51,702 bases of DNA from positions 1 to 51,702 of the forward strand of contig CAZLNV010000001.1 of NCBI GenBank assembly GCA_964561095.1. Reading direction: 5' to 3'. The notes below the pieces were generated by a model that saw nothing but the letters and a program-made list of their open reading frames with translations, searched no databases and was not told where the DNA came from. Positions 42,083 to 50,123 of the stretch are shown here, one piece after another. This stretch comes from CAZLNV01 sp964561095. Its GTDB lineage: Bacteria > Bacillota_I > Bacilli_A > RF39 > UBA660. How positions within the stretch are numbered: the stretch's first letter is position 1; the number at the start of each line of letters is the position of its first letter. Made by a program: the position numbers and the translations under genes.

Positions 42083-42982
42083 ATGAAAAAATTATTATCA
42101 ATAATCGGAGGTATAATTAGTTTTGTAATATGCATTGCTCTTTTATGTATGCAAATGAGTTTTTTAACATTTTTAAGTTTTAAGACTTTGCTAACCGAAA
42201 AGACAATGTATAAAATGTTTGAGCAAGTAAACATAGTTTCACTAATTAATGAAAGCGCAGACCCAAAAACTAAAGAAGAAATATACAAAGTATCTGGTTC
42301 TTTAGGGTTAACGATAGATGAGACTAATAAAATATTAGAAACCGATTCATTTAAATCATTCGCAGCAAAGTATATTTCTAATAATATTAAGGCTATAAAT
42401 AGTAATTCTAAAATAGTCATGAGTGCCGAGGATATAAAAACTTTAATTAGCGATGTAGAAAAAGAAGCTGATATTACAATAGGCAATAAAAATAAATTAT
42501 TGGAAATGATTAATGAAAATTCTACTGAAATTGAAAAAGCATTAAATATTTCTAGTAATATTAAAACACAAATGAATGACGAAACTTTAACAATTGTTAA
42601 AGGATTATTCAATAACACTATGTATATTGGATTTACGATTGTATTTGTATTATTATTTTTATTACTAGCATTATTTAGGTGGTCAATGTATAAACCATTT
42701 ATATGGTATGGTATTACATCTATTATTACCGGATTATTATTTCTTTTACCAAGTATTTCGTTAAAAACAGTATTACCATATATGGTAAATCTGGATTTAA
42801 AAAAATATGAAGCATATGATAATGTCATAAAAGTTATTCAATCAAAAGCAACTTTATTTTCTATTTTGACTATAATAGCGGGAATATTTATGATTATAGT
42901 TTACGCATTAATAAAGAAGAATGTAAAAAAAGAAAAGCAAGATTTTAAAGTGCTAAACAGTGACAATGCTGCTTCAGTATAG
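42083..42982 (+). CDS. Polytopic hypothetical membrane protein in the ltaS-like operon
   Basis: This 299-aa protein has a first membrane segment (about 4-30), an extracytoplasmic helical region of about 140 residues (many Lys/Glu/Asn, LGLTIDETNKILET, ITIGNKNKLLEMINENS), then three further membrane segments (about 173-195, 205-225, 252-275) and a basic cytoplasmic tail. The overall plan is seen in Firmicutes membrane proteins of unknown function. It starts 1 bp after the preceding stop and ends the operon before a strong terminator. Confidence 0.65.
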   Translation: MKKLLSIIGGIISFVICIALLCMQMSFLTFLSFKTLLTEKTMYKMFEQVNIVSLINESADPKTKEEIYKVSGSLGLTIDETNKILETDSFKSFAAKYISNNIKAINSNSKIVMSAEDIKTLISDVEKEADITIGNKNKLLEMINENSTEIEKALNISSNIKTQMNDETLTIVKGLFNNTMYIGFTIVFVLLFLLLALFRWSMYKPFIWYGITSIITGLLFLLPSISLKTVLPYMVNLDLKKYEAYDNVIKVIQSKATLFSILTIIAGIFMIIVYALIKKNVKKEKQDFKVLNSDNAASV

Positions 42983-43011
42983 ATAATTAGTAAACAAGAA
43001 ATATATAAGCT

Positions 43012-43040
43012 AAAAAAATACAATTAATTTGTATTTTTTT
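43012..43040 (+). terminator. Terminator of the ltaS-like operon
   Basis: AAAAAAATACAA and TTGTATTTTTTT form a perfect 12-bp stem with a 5-nt loop and T run. Confidence 0.9.
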
Positions 43041-43050
43041 ACTTACTTTA

Positions 43051-43059
43051 TGTTAAAAT
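43051..43059 (+). promoter_or_regulatory. Extended -10 promoter of pcrA, implying a leaderless mRNA
   Basis: TG-T-TAAAAT (43051-43059) lies 9 nt before the pcrA ATG. A start point about 7 nt past the -10 would leave 2-4 untranslated bases and no room for a ribosome site; none is seen. Confidence 0.5.
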
Positions 43060-43068
43060 AAATATGTT

Positions 43069-45165
43069 ATGAAAAAAAAATGCAGTTTAAATTTAAATAA
43101 AGAACAGTTGGAAGCAGTAAGCCATAAAAGTGGTCCCTGCTTGGTTTTGGCAGGCGCTGGTAGCGGTAAAACAAGGGTTTTAACTGAAAGAATCGTTAAC
43201 TTAATTGATGAAGGGATGAGGCCTCAAGAAATATTAGCCATTACATTTACCAATAAGGCAGCTAGAGAGATGAGAGAAAGAGTAAGAATTAGATTAGGTG
43301 AAGTAGCTAATAGTATATTTATAGGTACTTTTCACTCTCTTGGGCTAAAGATAATTAGAGAAAACTATGAAGTTTTAGGATATAAAAAAAATATAACTAT
43401 TTTAGATAGAGATGATGTTAATACACTAATTAAAAAGCTTATTAAAGAACTGGGTTTAGAAAATGAGTCATATGATTATAGATATGTTATAGATAAGATA
43501 AGTTCCGCTAAGAATGATGAGGTAAGTCCAGAGGAATTTAGCAAATTGTTTTTATCTACATATGATTATGGTATTGATTCTATTTATAAAAAGTATGAAA
43601 CATTATTAAAAAATAACAATAGTGTAGATTTTGATGATTTACTTGTTTTGCCATTAAGGATATTTAATAAAAATAAAGATGTGTTAGATCATTATCAAGA
43701 ACACTTTAAATATATCTTAGTAGATGAATATCAGGATACTAATAAAATTCAATATAAATTATGCAAATTATTAGCAAGTAAATATAAAAACATATTTGTT
43801 GTAGGTGATATTGATCAGTCAATTTTTTCTTGGCGAAAAGCTGATTATGAAAATATTCTTTTATTTGAAGAAGATTACCTAGATACTAAGACAATATTTT
43901 TAGAAGAAAATTATAGAAGTACTAATAATATTTTAAAAGTAGCTAATAGCGTTATTAAAAATAATACTATGAGAAAAGAAAAAAATTTATGGAGTACTAA
44001 AAGTGATGGAGAGAAAGTTACTTACTATAGATGCGATAATGAGTTTGAAGAGGCAAAAAAAGTATGCACCAAGATAAAAGAATTATTAGATAAAGATTAT
44101 AATTATAGTGATTTTGCTGTTCTTTACAGGACTAATGCACAAAGCAGAAAAATAGAAGAAGAACTTTTAAAGGAAAATATTCCATATAAAGTATTCGGAA
44201 GTTACTTTTTTTACGGCAGGCGAGAAATAAAAGATTTAATTTGTTATTTAAATTTAATATATAATTCAGATGATACAATTAGTTTGGAAAGAGTAATAAA
44301 TGTTCCAAAAAGAGGAATTGGTTCAAAAACGATTGAGAAATTAAAAGAGAAAGCTTTTTTAGAAAATAAACCTATTTTGGAGGTAATTAATTCTGGAAAA
44401 GAATTGGATTTTAAAAATATAGTTTTAGGTTTAATTCAAGATTCCAAAAGCGTGTCACTAACTGATTTGGTAGAAGATATATTAGTAAAAACTGGTATGA
44501 GAAAGTCTTTAGAAGACAGCAAAACTTTAGAGGATGAAATAAGACTTGAAAATCTAGAAGAGTTTAAGAGTATTACTGCCGCTTCAGAAGAAAAAGGAAT
44601 ATATAATTTGGAAGAATTTTTAGAGAATATCGCATTAGTGTCTGATATAGGTCAATATAACACTAATGATGATGCGGTTACTTTGATGACACTCCATTCT
44701 TCTAAAGGATTAGAATTTAGGGTAGTTTTTATAGTTGGAATGGAAGAAGGAATTTTTCCTCATATGAGAAGTTTAGGTGATATAAAAGAACTTGAAGAAG
44801 AAAGAAGACTTTGCTATGTTGGAATAACTAGAGCGGAGGAAAAACTATATTTATTAAATGCAAAAAGAAGGATGCTGTTTGGTAAAACTACAGAGAATTT
44901 AGAAAGTAGATTTATTGGTGAAATAGAAAGTGAACTTCTTGAAGTATCAAGTGAAATTTCAAATGGTATAATAACTAAAAAATTATTTAATATGTATAAA
45001 GAAAACCATAATGAAGGTTTAACAATCGGGGATAAGGTATATCATGATATTTATAAAGAAGGAGTGGTCATTAATATAAACAAGGATTTAGCAACTATAG
45101 CTTTTTCTAAGAATGTTGGTATTAAAATCTTAAAATCCAATCATATCAGTTTAAAAAAGATATAA
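43069..45165 (+). CDS. pcrA: ATP-dependent DNA helicase, UvrD/PcrA family
   Basis: This 698-aa superfamily 1A helicase acts in repair and in clearing replication obstacles. Motifs in order: Q motif LNKEQLEAV, Walker A GAGSGKT, TFTNKAAREMRER (Ia), DEYQDTN (II), VVGDIDQSIFSWRKAD (III), YRTNAQSRKIEEEL (IV), TLHSSKGLEF (V) and VGITRAEEKLYL (VI). The C-terminal tail, about 35 residues after motif VI and its linker, ends in a Tudor-like piece (GDKVYHDIYKEGVVINI). It lies behind an extended -10 box, without a ribosome site. Confidence 0.95.
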   Translation: MKKKCSLNLNKEQLEAVSHKSGPCLVLAGAGSGKTRVLTERIVNLIDEGMRPQEILAITFTNKAAREMRERVRIRLGEVANSIFIGTFHSLGLKIIRENYEVLGYKKNITILDRDDVNTLIKKLIKELGLENESYDYRYVIDKISSAKNDEVSPEEFSKLFLSTYDYGIDSIYKKYETLLKNNNSVDFDDLLVLPLRIFNKNKDVLDHYQEHFKYILVDEYQDTNKIQYKLCKLLASKYKNIFVVGDIDQSIFSWRKADYENILLFEEDYLDTKTIFLEENYRSTNNILKVANSVIKNNTMRKEKNLWSTKSDGEKVTYYRCDNEFEEAKKVCTKIKELLDKDYNYSDFAVLYRTNAQSRKIEEELLKENIPYKVFGSYFFYGRREIKDLICYLNLIYNSDDTISLERVINVPKRGIGSKTIEKLKEKAFLENKPILEVINSGKELDFKNIVLGLIQDSKSVSLTDLVEDILVKTGMRKSLEDSKTLEDEIRLENLEEFKSITAASEEKGIYNLEEFLENIALVSDIGQYNTNDDAVTLMTLHSSKGLEFRVVFIVGMEEGIFPHMRSLGDIKELEEERRLCYVGITRAEEKLYLLNAKRRMLFGKTTENLESRFIGEIESELLEVSSEISNGIITKKLFNMYKENHNEGLTIGDKVYHDIYKEGVVININKDLATIAFSKNVGIKILKSNHISLKKI

Positions 45166-45184
45166 ATATCACATTTATATCTTT
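45156..45184 (+). terminator. pcrA terminator
   Basis: AAAGATATAAA and TTTATATCTTT form an 11-bp stem with a 7-nt loop, covering the stop codon. Confidence 0.8.
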
Positions 45185-45218
45185 ATTTATTGTAAAACTT
45201 TAAAATTCTTATAGTTTT

Positions 45219-45227
45219 TGGTAAAAT
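45219..45227 (+). promoter_or_regulatory. Extended -10 of the nucleotidyltransferase gene, leaderless
   Basis: TG-G-TAAAAT (45219-45227) ends 6 nt before the ATG at 45234. This places the transcription start at, or within a base or two of, the start codon. Confidence 0.55.
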
Positions 45228-45233
45228 ATATAT

Positions 45234-46007
45234 ATGGAAGATATAGTAAAATTGATAACAAAATTTTTATCAAGATATAAAGCCGATGAAATAGAAGGCG
45301 TTTTATTGTATGGCAGTGCTGTGAGTGGCAGATTAAATAAAAAATCTGACATTGATATAATAGTGGCCGTAAATACTGACTCTTATACAGAAAAAGTTGG
45401 GTGTTCAAAGATTGATGGAGTAAAAATAGAATATTTTGTACATAATATTGATAATTTGTATGAACTAGCTTTGAAACAAATTGAATTAAATGATCCATCA
45501 AGATTAACTAAATATATTACATCCAAGATTATATATGATAAGAGTGGAAAATTTAAAACAGAGATTGATAAAATAAAAAAATTATATGATTTACCTATTA
45601 GAAAAAAGCATGATAATTATATAAAAAAGTCTATTTTTCACATTAAGAATAGAATTGATGATTTATATTCTTTAATAGAAGCTGATAGTTTCTATATTGT
45701 TTATTTTGATATTTTAAATAAAATACGAGAATTAGATACTTTAATCAATGGATACATAATAATACCATTATCAAAATCTGAAAAATTATTTAAAGATAGT
45801 AACTATATGTCCAAATATATAGATAGTGATGTTCATAAAACATCAGATGATGTTTTTATTAAAAAGTATTTAGAATGTTTGAAAATAAAAGATAGATTTA
45901 AAATGATTAAAGATTTAGAAGATTTATATGAATACGTTTTTAGAAATGAAAAATTTAATTCCGATGAATTTGAATTGGTTTTTGAGAAAGGTAGTATAGG
46001 TGTATGA
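45234..46007 (+). CDS. Nucleotidyltransferase-domain protein (kanamycin/aminoglycoside-NTase-like fold)
   Basis: This 257-aa protein has the pol-beta-type motif LLYGSAVSGRLNKKSDIDI (about 24-42), with GS and the D-x-D metal pair, and a third-strand acidic motif near VKIEYFV. A long helical C-terminal half follows, as in ANT-type enzymes and substrate-binding NTases. It might adenylylate a small molecule or act on a macromolecule; nothing in the sequence tells which. No ribosome site precedes the ATG. It overlaps the following small membrane protein gene by 4 nt (ATGA). Confidence 0.75.
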   Translation: MEDIVKLITKFLSRYKADEIEGVLLYGSAVSGRLNKKSDIDIIVAVNTDSYTEKVGCSKIDGVKIEYFVHNIDNLYELALKQIELNDPSRLTKYITSKIIYDKSGKFKTEIDKIKKLYDLPIRKKHDNYIKKSIFHIKNRIDDLYSLIEADSFYIVYFDILNKIRELDTLINGYIIIPLSKSEKLFKDSNYMSKYIDSDVHKTSDDVFIKKYLECLKIKDRFKMIKDLEDLYEYVFRNEKFNSDEFELVFEKGSIGV

Positions 46008-46393
46008 AAAAAATCTATTTTGGCTATGATTTAACTTATTTAGTAATATTTATTATAGAATTTGTTTATTATTTAAGGTTTAATTCAACATTATTTGGGC
46101 TAATCTACATAGTATTGAATTTATTGGTTTTGTCTCTACTAATGCTAAGTTTAATTAATTATAAAAATGATAATGTTAAAATAAGGATAAGTAAAAATAT
46201 CTTTTTAATTGTTATTATTTTCTTTTTATCATTCATACTTCCTAAATTAAATTTTATAGATGAAAGTAAAATATTTATAGATAGCATAAAATCATTTATA
46301 GGTATAATAGATCCTTTATTAATACTAGTTTTAGCTATTGTTAGTTTTTTAGATTTTAAGTTTAATAATAAGAGAAATTATAAAATCAATTAA
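46004..46393 (+). CDS. Small four-TM membrane protein coupled to the nucleotidyltransferase
   Basis: This 129-aa protein consists almost entirely of four hydrophobic segments (about 7-27, 28-53, 66-83, 103-118), with an acidic loop (LNFIDESKIFIDSIK). No family is recognised. Its ATG overlaps the upstream stop, so it is translated together with the nucleotidyltransferase and may tether or serve it. The 3' end overlaps the convergent gene by 45 bp. Confidence 0.6.
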   Translation: MKKIYFGYDLTYLVIFIIEFVYYLRFNSTLFGLIYIVLNLLVLSLLMLSLINYKNDNVKIRISKNIFLIVIIFFLSFILPKLNFIDESKIFIDSIKSFIGIIDPLLILVLAIVSFLDFKFNNKRNYKIN

Positions 46394-46897
46394 CATAACC
46401 ACTCCAAGAATAGCAATTATTATTTTTGGAGTTTTTGCATATAATTTATCTGTTAAAGGTTTTATAAAATAATATAGTAAAATAACAGTCATACTCCAAA
46501 AAAATGATGTAGGTATACTTATGTATTTGCCAATATTTAATGGATAATTTGTATAATTCCAATAAACCAGATTAAAAAGTTTTTCTAATAAGATACCAGT
46601 AATCCATTCAATTGTAGTAATTATTATGAAAGATAATATAAAAAACATTAATACTTTTCTTATATTTGAACCAATTTTAATTCTTTCAAATATAAAAAAC
46701 ATTAAGGTAATGCATAATCCATATAAAAAAGTGTATGGTCCATACATGATACCGCTGTCGTAATTAAATGAAAAAATTATTTTGAGTATGGTTTCATATA
46801 TAAAACCAAATATTGAGTAAAAAATTAGATTAAATAAACATGTCATAAATATAGCATTTACTAAAATGTTATCAAATATTCTATTAATATTTGACAA
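46349..46897 (-). CDS. Putative ABC transporter permease-like membrane protein (CmpB/PF06541 type)
   Basis: This up to 182-aa protein matches the small membrane family annotated as putative ABC transporter type IV: FYSIFGFIYETILKI, a mid-protein GIMYGPYTFLYGL, ITTIEWITGILLEKLFN, WNYTNYPLNIGKYISIPTSFFW. Its biochemistry is unknown. The frame opens at a TTG (46897) without a ribosome site. The next ATG (about 46846) also lacks one, so the start is uncertain; I keep the longer form because it includes the complete first helix. It is convergent with the preceding gene (45-bp overlap) and divergent from the next, where a strong promoter overlaps its 5' end. Confidence 0.7.
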   Translation of the reverse strand: MSNINRIFDNILVNAIFMTCLFNLIFYSIFGFIYETILKIIFSFNYDSGIMYGPYTFLYGLCITLMFFIFERIKIGSNIRKVLMFFILSFIIITTIEWITGILLEKLFNLVYWNYTNYPLNIGKYISIPTSFFWSMTVILLYYFIKPLTDKLYAKTPKIIIAILGVVMLIDFIISLIIKLKI

Positions 46898-46919
46898 TAA
46901 AATACAAAAGTGGTATAAT
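46891..46919 (+). promoter_or_regulatory. Perfect consensus sigma-A promoter of the Cys-rich envelope locus
   Basis: TTGACA (46891-46896), a 17-bp spacer and TATAAT (46914-46919), plus TG at 46911-46912 giving an extended -10. It drives the gene at 46951 with the ribosome site AAGGGGG. The product should be abundant. Confidence 0.93.
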
Positions 46920-46950
46920 ACAAAGCATATTTATTAAGGGGGTATGAAAT

Positions 46951-48213
46951 ATGACAAAAAAGGATTTGTTATTACAAATAAGAACAATAGATATGAGAAT
47001 CAGAAACATAAAGAGTTCATTAAATGAACTGTATGCAAAATTTGATAAATTAAGTGAGGATGAGCTAAAACTAGAATCAAAACTTTTAATGGAAGTTGCA
47101 AGCTTAAGAAAAATTAGAAGAGAGTATGTTTCTATGGAACCAAGTTTAGAAAATGAACTTTTACCATCATCTGCTAAAAAAGCGGAGTTAAAAGTATCTA
47201 ATAAAGAAAAAGACAAAAACGCAAAAGATAAGGATGCTTTTAGCGGTAAGAATTTGTTTATTGGTTCTGTTGCATTATTAACAGTAATGGCTATAGCGGC
47301 TTTATGCGCAAAGAACTGTAAAAAAGGAAAAGAAACAGCAAATTTAAATACACCAGCAGCAATTGAGATAACCGTTCCTTATTCTCCTACGTTTACTTCC
47401 GAGGCTATGCCTACGGTTACACCAGAAATAAAAGCAATGTTTAGTGATGTGACAAGTGAAGAAGAATTAATTGAGAGAGCAAAATTAATTTATGATATTG
47501 ATTTAAAACCAATATTAGATGAATTAGGTAATGAACAATTAAATAATTATATAACAGAAGAAAGATTAATTGATATGTTGAGATTGGAACTAGGAGAATT
47601 ACCATTGCATTCAGAATATGATGATAATTCAATTGATGAGATGTATCAATTTAGAACAGAAGTATTTGGTAACTTAGGCTCAGATCCTAATTTAACTAAA
47701 TTATATCCAGCACATTATGCTTTACAAGCTCCTGATAATAGCGAATTAAGCGAGTATATGGCATCGTATGATGAGCTATATAATAATATTGCCGAAGCTA
47801 GAAATAATGGTGATATGGAAAGTGCTATAAAGAATATTGAGGCATTAGGTAAAAAGCATTATAACGAATTTGTTTTAGCGGGCTTATATGGAGATTTTAA
47901 CCCATATTTATTAGATAGCGAATATAGGCAGTTAGCTTTTGCAGCTGCTGATGAAAGATATGCTTCATATGTATTAGAATATATATTAGATAATAATTTA
48001 ACTATATGTGTACCAGCATGTTATGATCCAGTTACTGGAGAATTTAAAGATATAAATGTAGTTGATATAGAAGAAGCACTTGTACTTGGAACTAGTATGA
48101 ATGGAAAAGTTTCATTATCGTATTATGGAAATGCACAAGATGTAAATTTGCCAAGAGAATTTTATTACAATTTAGCAAAAAAATTAGATGGTAAAGTATT
48201 AAAGAGGGGGTAA
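46951..48213 (+). CDS. Membrane-anchored protein with N-terminal coiled coil, unknown
   Basis: This 420-aa protein has a charged coiled coil at about 3-60 (cytoplasmic), a Lys-rich linker, one membrane segment at 101-120 (NLFIGSVALLTVMAIAALCA), a Thr/Pro-rich spacer (NTPAAIEITVPYSP ... TVTPEI) and an extracytoplasmic ~270-residue domain with many aromatic residues and helix-rich sequence (SEEELIERAKLIYDIDLKPILDELG). I recognise no family. ATG at 46951 follows AAGGGGG by 7-8 nt; an ATG at 46944 is too close. It begins an operon-like run with the Cys-rich gene 6 bp downstream, so their products may act together at the membrane. Confidence 0.7.
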   Translation: MTKKDLLLQIRTIDMRIRNIKSSLNELYAKFDKLSEDELKLESKLLMEVASLRKIRREYVSMEPSLENELLPSSAKKAELKVSNKEKDKNAKDKDAFSGKNLFIGSVALLTVMAIAALCAKNCKKGKETANLNTPAAIEITVPYSPTFTSEAMPTVTPEIKAMFSDVTSEEELIERAKLIYDIDLKPILDELGNEQLNNYITEERLIDMLRLELGELPLHSEYDDNSIDEMYQFRTEVFGNLGSDPNLTKLYPAHYALQAPDNSELSEYMASYDELYNNIAEARNNGDMESAIKNIEALGKKHYNEFVLAGLYGDFNPYLLDSEYRQLAFAAADERYASYVLEYILDNNLTICVPACYDPVTGEFKDINVVDIEEALVLGTSMNGKVSLSYYGNAQDVNLPREFYYNLAKKLDGKVLKRG

Positions 48214-48219
48214 ATAGTT

Positions 48220-49533
48220 ATGTATAGTAATGATAGAGGTTTTGGCCTTAAAGATTTAATTATTAAGATTATATTCTTAGCATTGTTTGTTTTATTAATG
48301 GTATGGTTATTCCGTACATACACTCCGAATATGAAACCGTTTTATAGTAATGTGTTTAGAGAAAACATTTCATATATGCAAGATTCAGCTAAAAATTATT
48401 TTACAACTGACAAATTACCTGCTGAAATAGGTCAAAGTACTAAATTGACATTAAAAGAAATGCAGGAGAAAAAGTTGTTATTAGCTTTTGTTGATAAAGA
48501 TGGAAATTCTTGTAATATGTATGAATCTTACGCTGAAGTTACAAAAGAAGAAAATGGTTATATATTAAAGACAAATCTAGAATGCAATACTGAAAAAGAT
48601 TATGTTATAGAAATATTGGGGTGCTATGATTATGGATGCGACAAAGGTTGCAATCTAAAAGAAACCGCTTTAGAATATCAATTTACTAAAAGATTTTCTA
48701 AAACAGTAACAAATCTTACATGTCCTAAAGGATATAAAAGAGATGGAAACTATTGCTATAAGACAGTTGGAAACGAAACGGTAGGAGCAACTAAGAATTA
48801 TACAGATGCTTATGTAATAGCAACGGGAGTTTTATATACAGTTGGTGCTAATCAAGAAATTGAATTAAAAGCAAATTGTACAACTACAACAACTCAAACT
48901 AAAGTATATAAAGACGCAATTGCTACTACAGTCACTAATGGAACATGTAAAGATATTCAAATTAAAGATCCGAATTGTACTGTTCAATGCAAAATGGTTT
49001 GGGATAGTAATTCTAAAACATATGTTAAGAAATGTAATACTTGTGGTTATATAACTACAAAAGATTGTTCAGAAGTAACAACTACAACAAATTATTCTTG
49101 CCCTGAAGGATATAACGATGGTTATGTTGGAGAAGGAGCAAATAAAAAATGCTATAAGTTAGTAAGCACTAAGACAACTAATTGTACTTGCCCGGTAGGA
49201 ACAGATAAAGAAACCGGAAGTGGCGAAAACAAGAAATGTTATGATATAGTGTCCGGTGCTAAGACTCCATATTGTGAAAATAAGGATGCTAAGTATGATA
49301 GTAAAACTAATAAGTGTTTGTTAACTGTGGGGGGTAATTTTTCACACTATAGTTGCCCTTCCAATAAGTACTCTTTAGATAAAGAAAAGGGAACATGTAC
49401 TTTGTCAATAGTTGATAAGATTAAAGCAACTAAGAATGTAAGTACAAAGACTTGGACTCAAACTAAATGGAGTAGAAGTAAAACATTAAAAGGATGGACA
49501 GCTACAGGCAAAACAAGAATAGTCGAACTATAA
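48220..49533 (+). CDS. Exported Cys-rich protein with N-terminal anchor (23 cysteines)
   Basis: This 437-aa protein has an N-terminal hydrophobic anchor (about 9-30; GFGLKDLIIKIIFLALFVLLMVW, with a pseudopilin-like GFGLKD entry). A domain with LTLKEMQEKKLLLAFVDKDGNSC and SYAEVTKEENGYILKTNLEC (about 75-135) has a pattern I know from surface proteins of uncultured Firmicutes. A Cys-rich region follows with repeat-like units (TCPKGYKRDGNYCYK, SCPEGYNDG, NCTCPVGTDKE, SCPSNKYSLD), partly EGF/TIL-like. I count 23 Cys, so it probably forms disulfides outside the cell. It is followed by a membrane thioredoxin-like gene. No sortase motif is seen. Confidence 0.75.
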   Translation: MYSNDRGFGLKDLIIKIIFLALFVLLMVWLFRTYTPNMKPFYSNVFRENISYMQDSAKNYFTTDKLPAEIGQSTKLTLKEMQEKKLLLAFVDKDGNSCNMYESYAEVTKEENGYILKTNLECNTEKDYVIEILGCYDYGCDKGCNLKETALEYQFTKRFSKTVTNLTCPKGYKRDGNYCYKTVGNETVGATKNYTDAYVIATGVLYTVGANQEIELKANCTTTTTQTKVYKDAIATTVTNGTCKDIQIKDPNCTVQCKMVWDSNSKTYVKKCNTCGYITTKDCSEVTTTTNYSCPEGYNDGYVGEGANKKCYKLVSTKTTNCTCPVGTDKETGSGENKKCYDIVSGAKTPYCENKDAKYDSKTNKCLLTVGGNFSHYSCPSNKYSLDKEKGTCTLSIVDKIKATKNVSTKTWTQTKWSRSKTLKGWTATGKTRIVEL

Positions 49534-49537
49534 ATAT

Positions 49538-49569
49538 AAAGATGAAATTGAAGAAATTTCATCTTTTTT
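49538..49569 (+). terminator. Terminator after the Cys-rich gene
   Basis: AAAGATGAAATT and AATTTCATCTTT pair around a 5-nt loop and end in a T run. Confidence 0.85.
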
Positions 49570-49618
49570 GTTGAATTTTTTTCATTTATCATCTATTATA
49601 AATATAGAGGTGAAAAAA

Positions 49619-50071
49619 ATGAAAAAATTTTGGAAAAAGTATAAGGTATTAGTTATAGTTGCTTTATTAGTGGTAGCTTTTGTGGCATTATCGTTTTTAG
49701 TAGAAGGAAATAAACCTGCAGCAAAAGAACCTAGTTCAAGTGTTAGTGAATGGGTAGAAGCTGTTAAAGAAGATAAAAATGTTATTACAGTAATTGCGCT
49801 ATCATATTGTAGCCATTGTAAAGATTATAAACCTGTAATTACTGAAATAGCTACTAAATATTCTATACCGCTTTATTGGTTCGAAATAGACACAGTGTCT
49901 GAAGCAGATGCAAATACAATTAGTTCAACATATGCTTTTAGTGAGTACGAAGGTGCTTCTCCATACACAGCAATTACTAAAAAAGGTGCAGTAATAGCTC
50001 AGTATGCAAATGGTTATATGTCTAATGAACAAGCATTAAGCTTTTTGAAAGATAATGGAGTAATTAAATAA
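49619..50071 (+). CDS. Membrane-anchored thioredoxin-like protein with CSHC motif
   Basis: This 150-aa protein has an N-terminal membrane anchor (about 10-30), a short Lys/Pro/Ser spacer (NKPAAKEPSSS) and a thioredoxin-like domain. The redox motif is CSHC (ALSYCSHCKDY, about residues 63-66), with SPYTAI supplying the cis-Pro loop. The anchor places the domain outside the cell. The middle residues S-H differ from thioredoxin GP and from DsbA PH but keep the His seen in DsbA-like oxidases. ATG at 49619 follows AGAGGTGA. Encoded next to a 23-Cys exported protein, it is a good candidate for a dedicated disulfide-forming or isomerising enzyme. Confidence 0.85.
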   Translation: MKKFWKKYKVLVIVALLVVAFVALSFLVEGNKPAAKEPSSSVSEWVEAVKEDKNVITVIALSYCSHCKDYKPVITEIATKYSIPLYWFEIDTVSEADANTISSTYAFSEYEGASPYTAITKKGAVIAQYANGYMSNEQALSFLKDNGVIK

Positions 50072-50100
50072 AAAACTTTAAAAACTTTAAAGTTTTTTTT
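50071..50100 (+). terminator. Terminator of the thioredoxin-like gene
   Basis: AAAAACTTTAAA pairs with TTTAAAGTTTTTTTT around a 3-nt loop. Confidence 0.85.
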
Positions 50101-50123
50101 ATAATATATATATGGTGGTTAAT

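Noticed and set aside
42058..42828. 256-codon open frame on the minus strand
   Set aside because: It is antisense to the 42083-42982 membrane protein gene, which has better spacing and operon context; the minus product looks like a reverse-strand artefact of AT-rich coding.
45234..46007. The nucleotidyltransferase as the missing AbiEii toxin of the AbiEi at 3605
   Set aside because: It is 41 kb away, has a KNTase-like rather than AbiEii-like layout, and is paired with a membrane protein instead.
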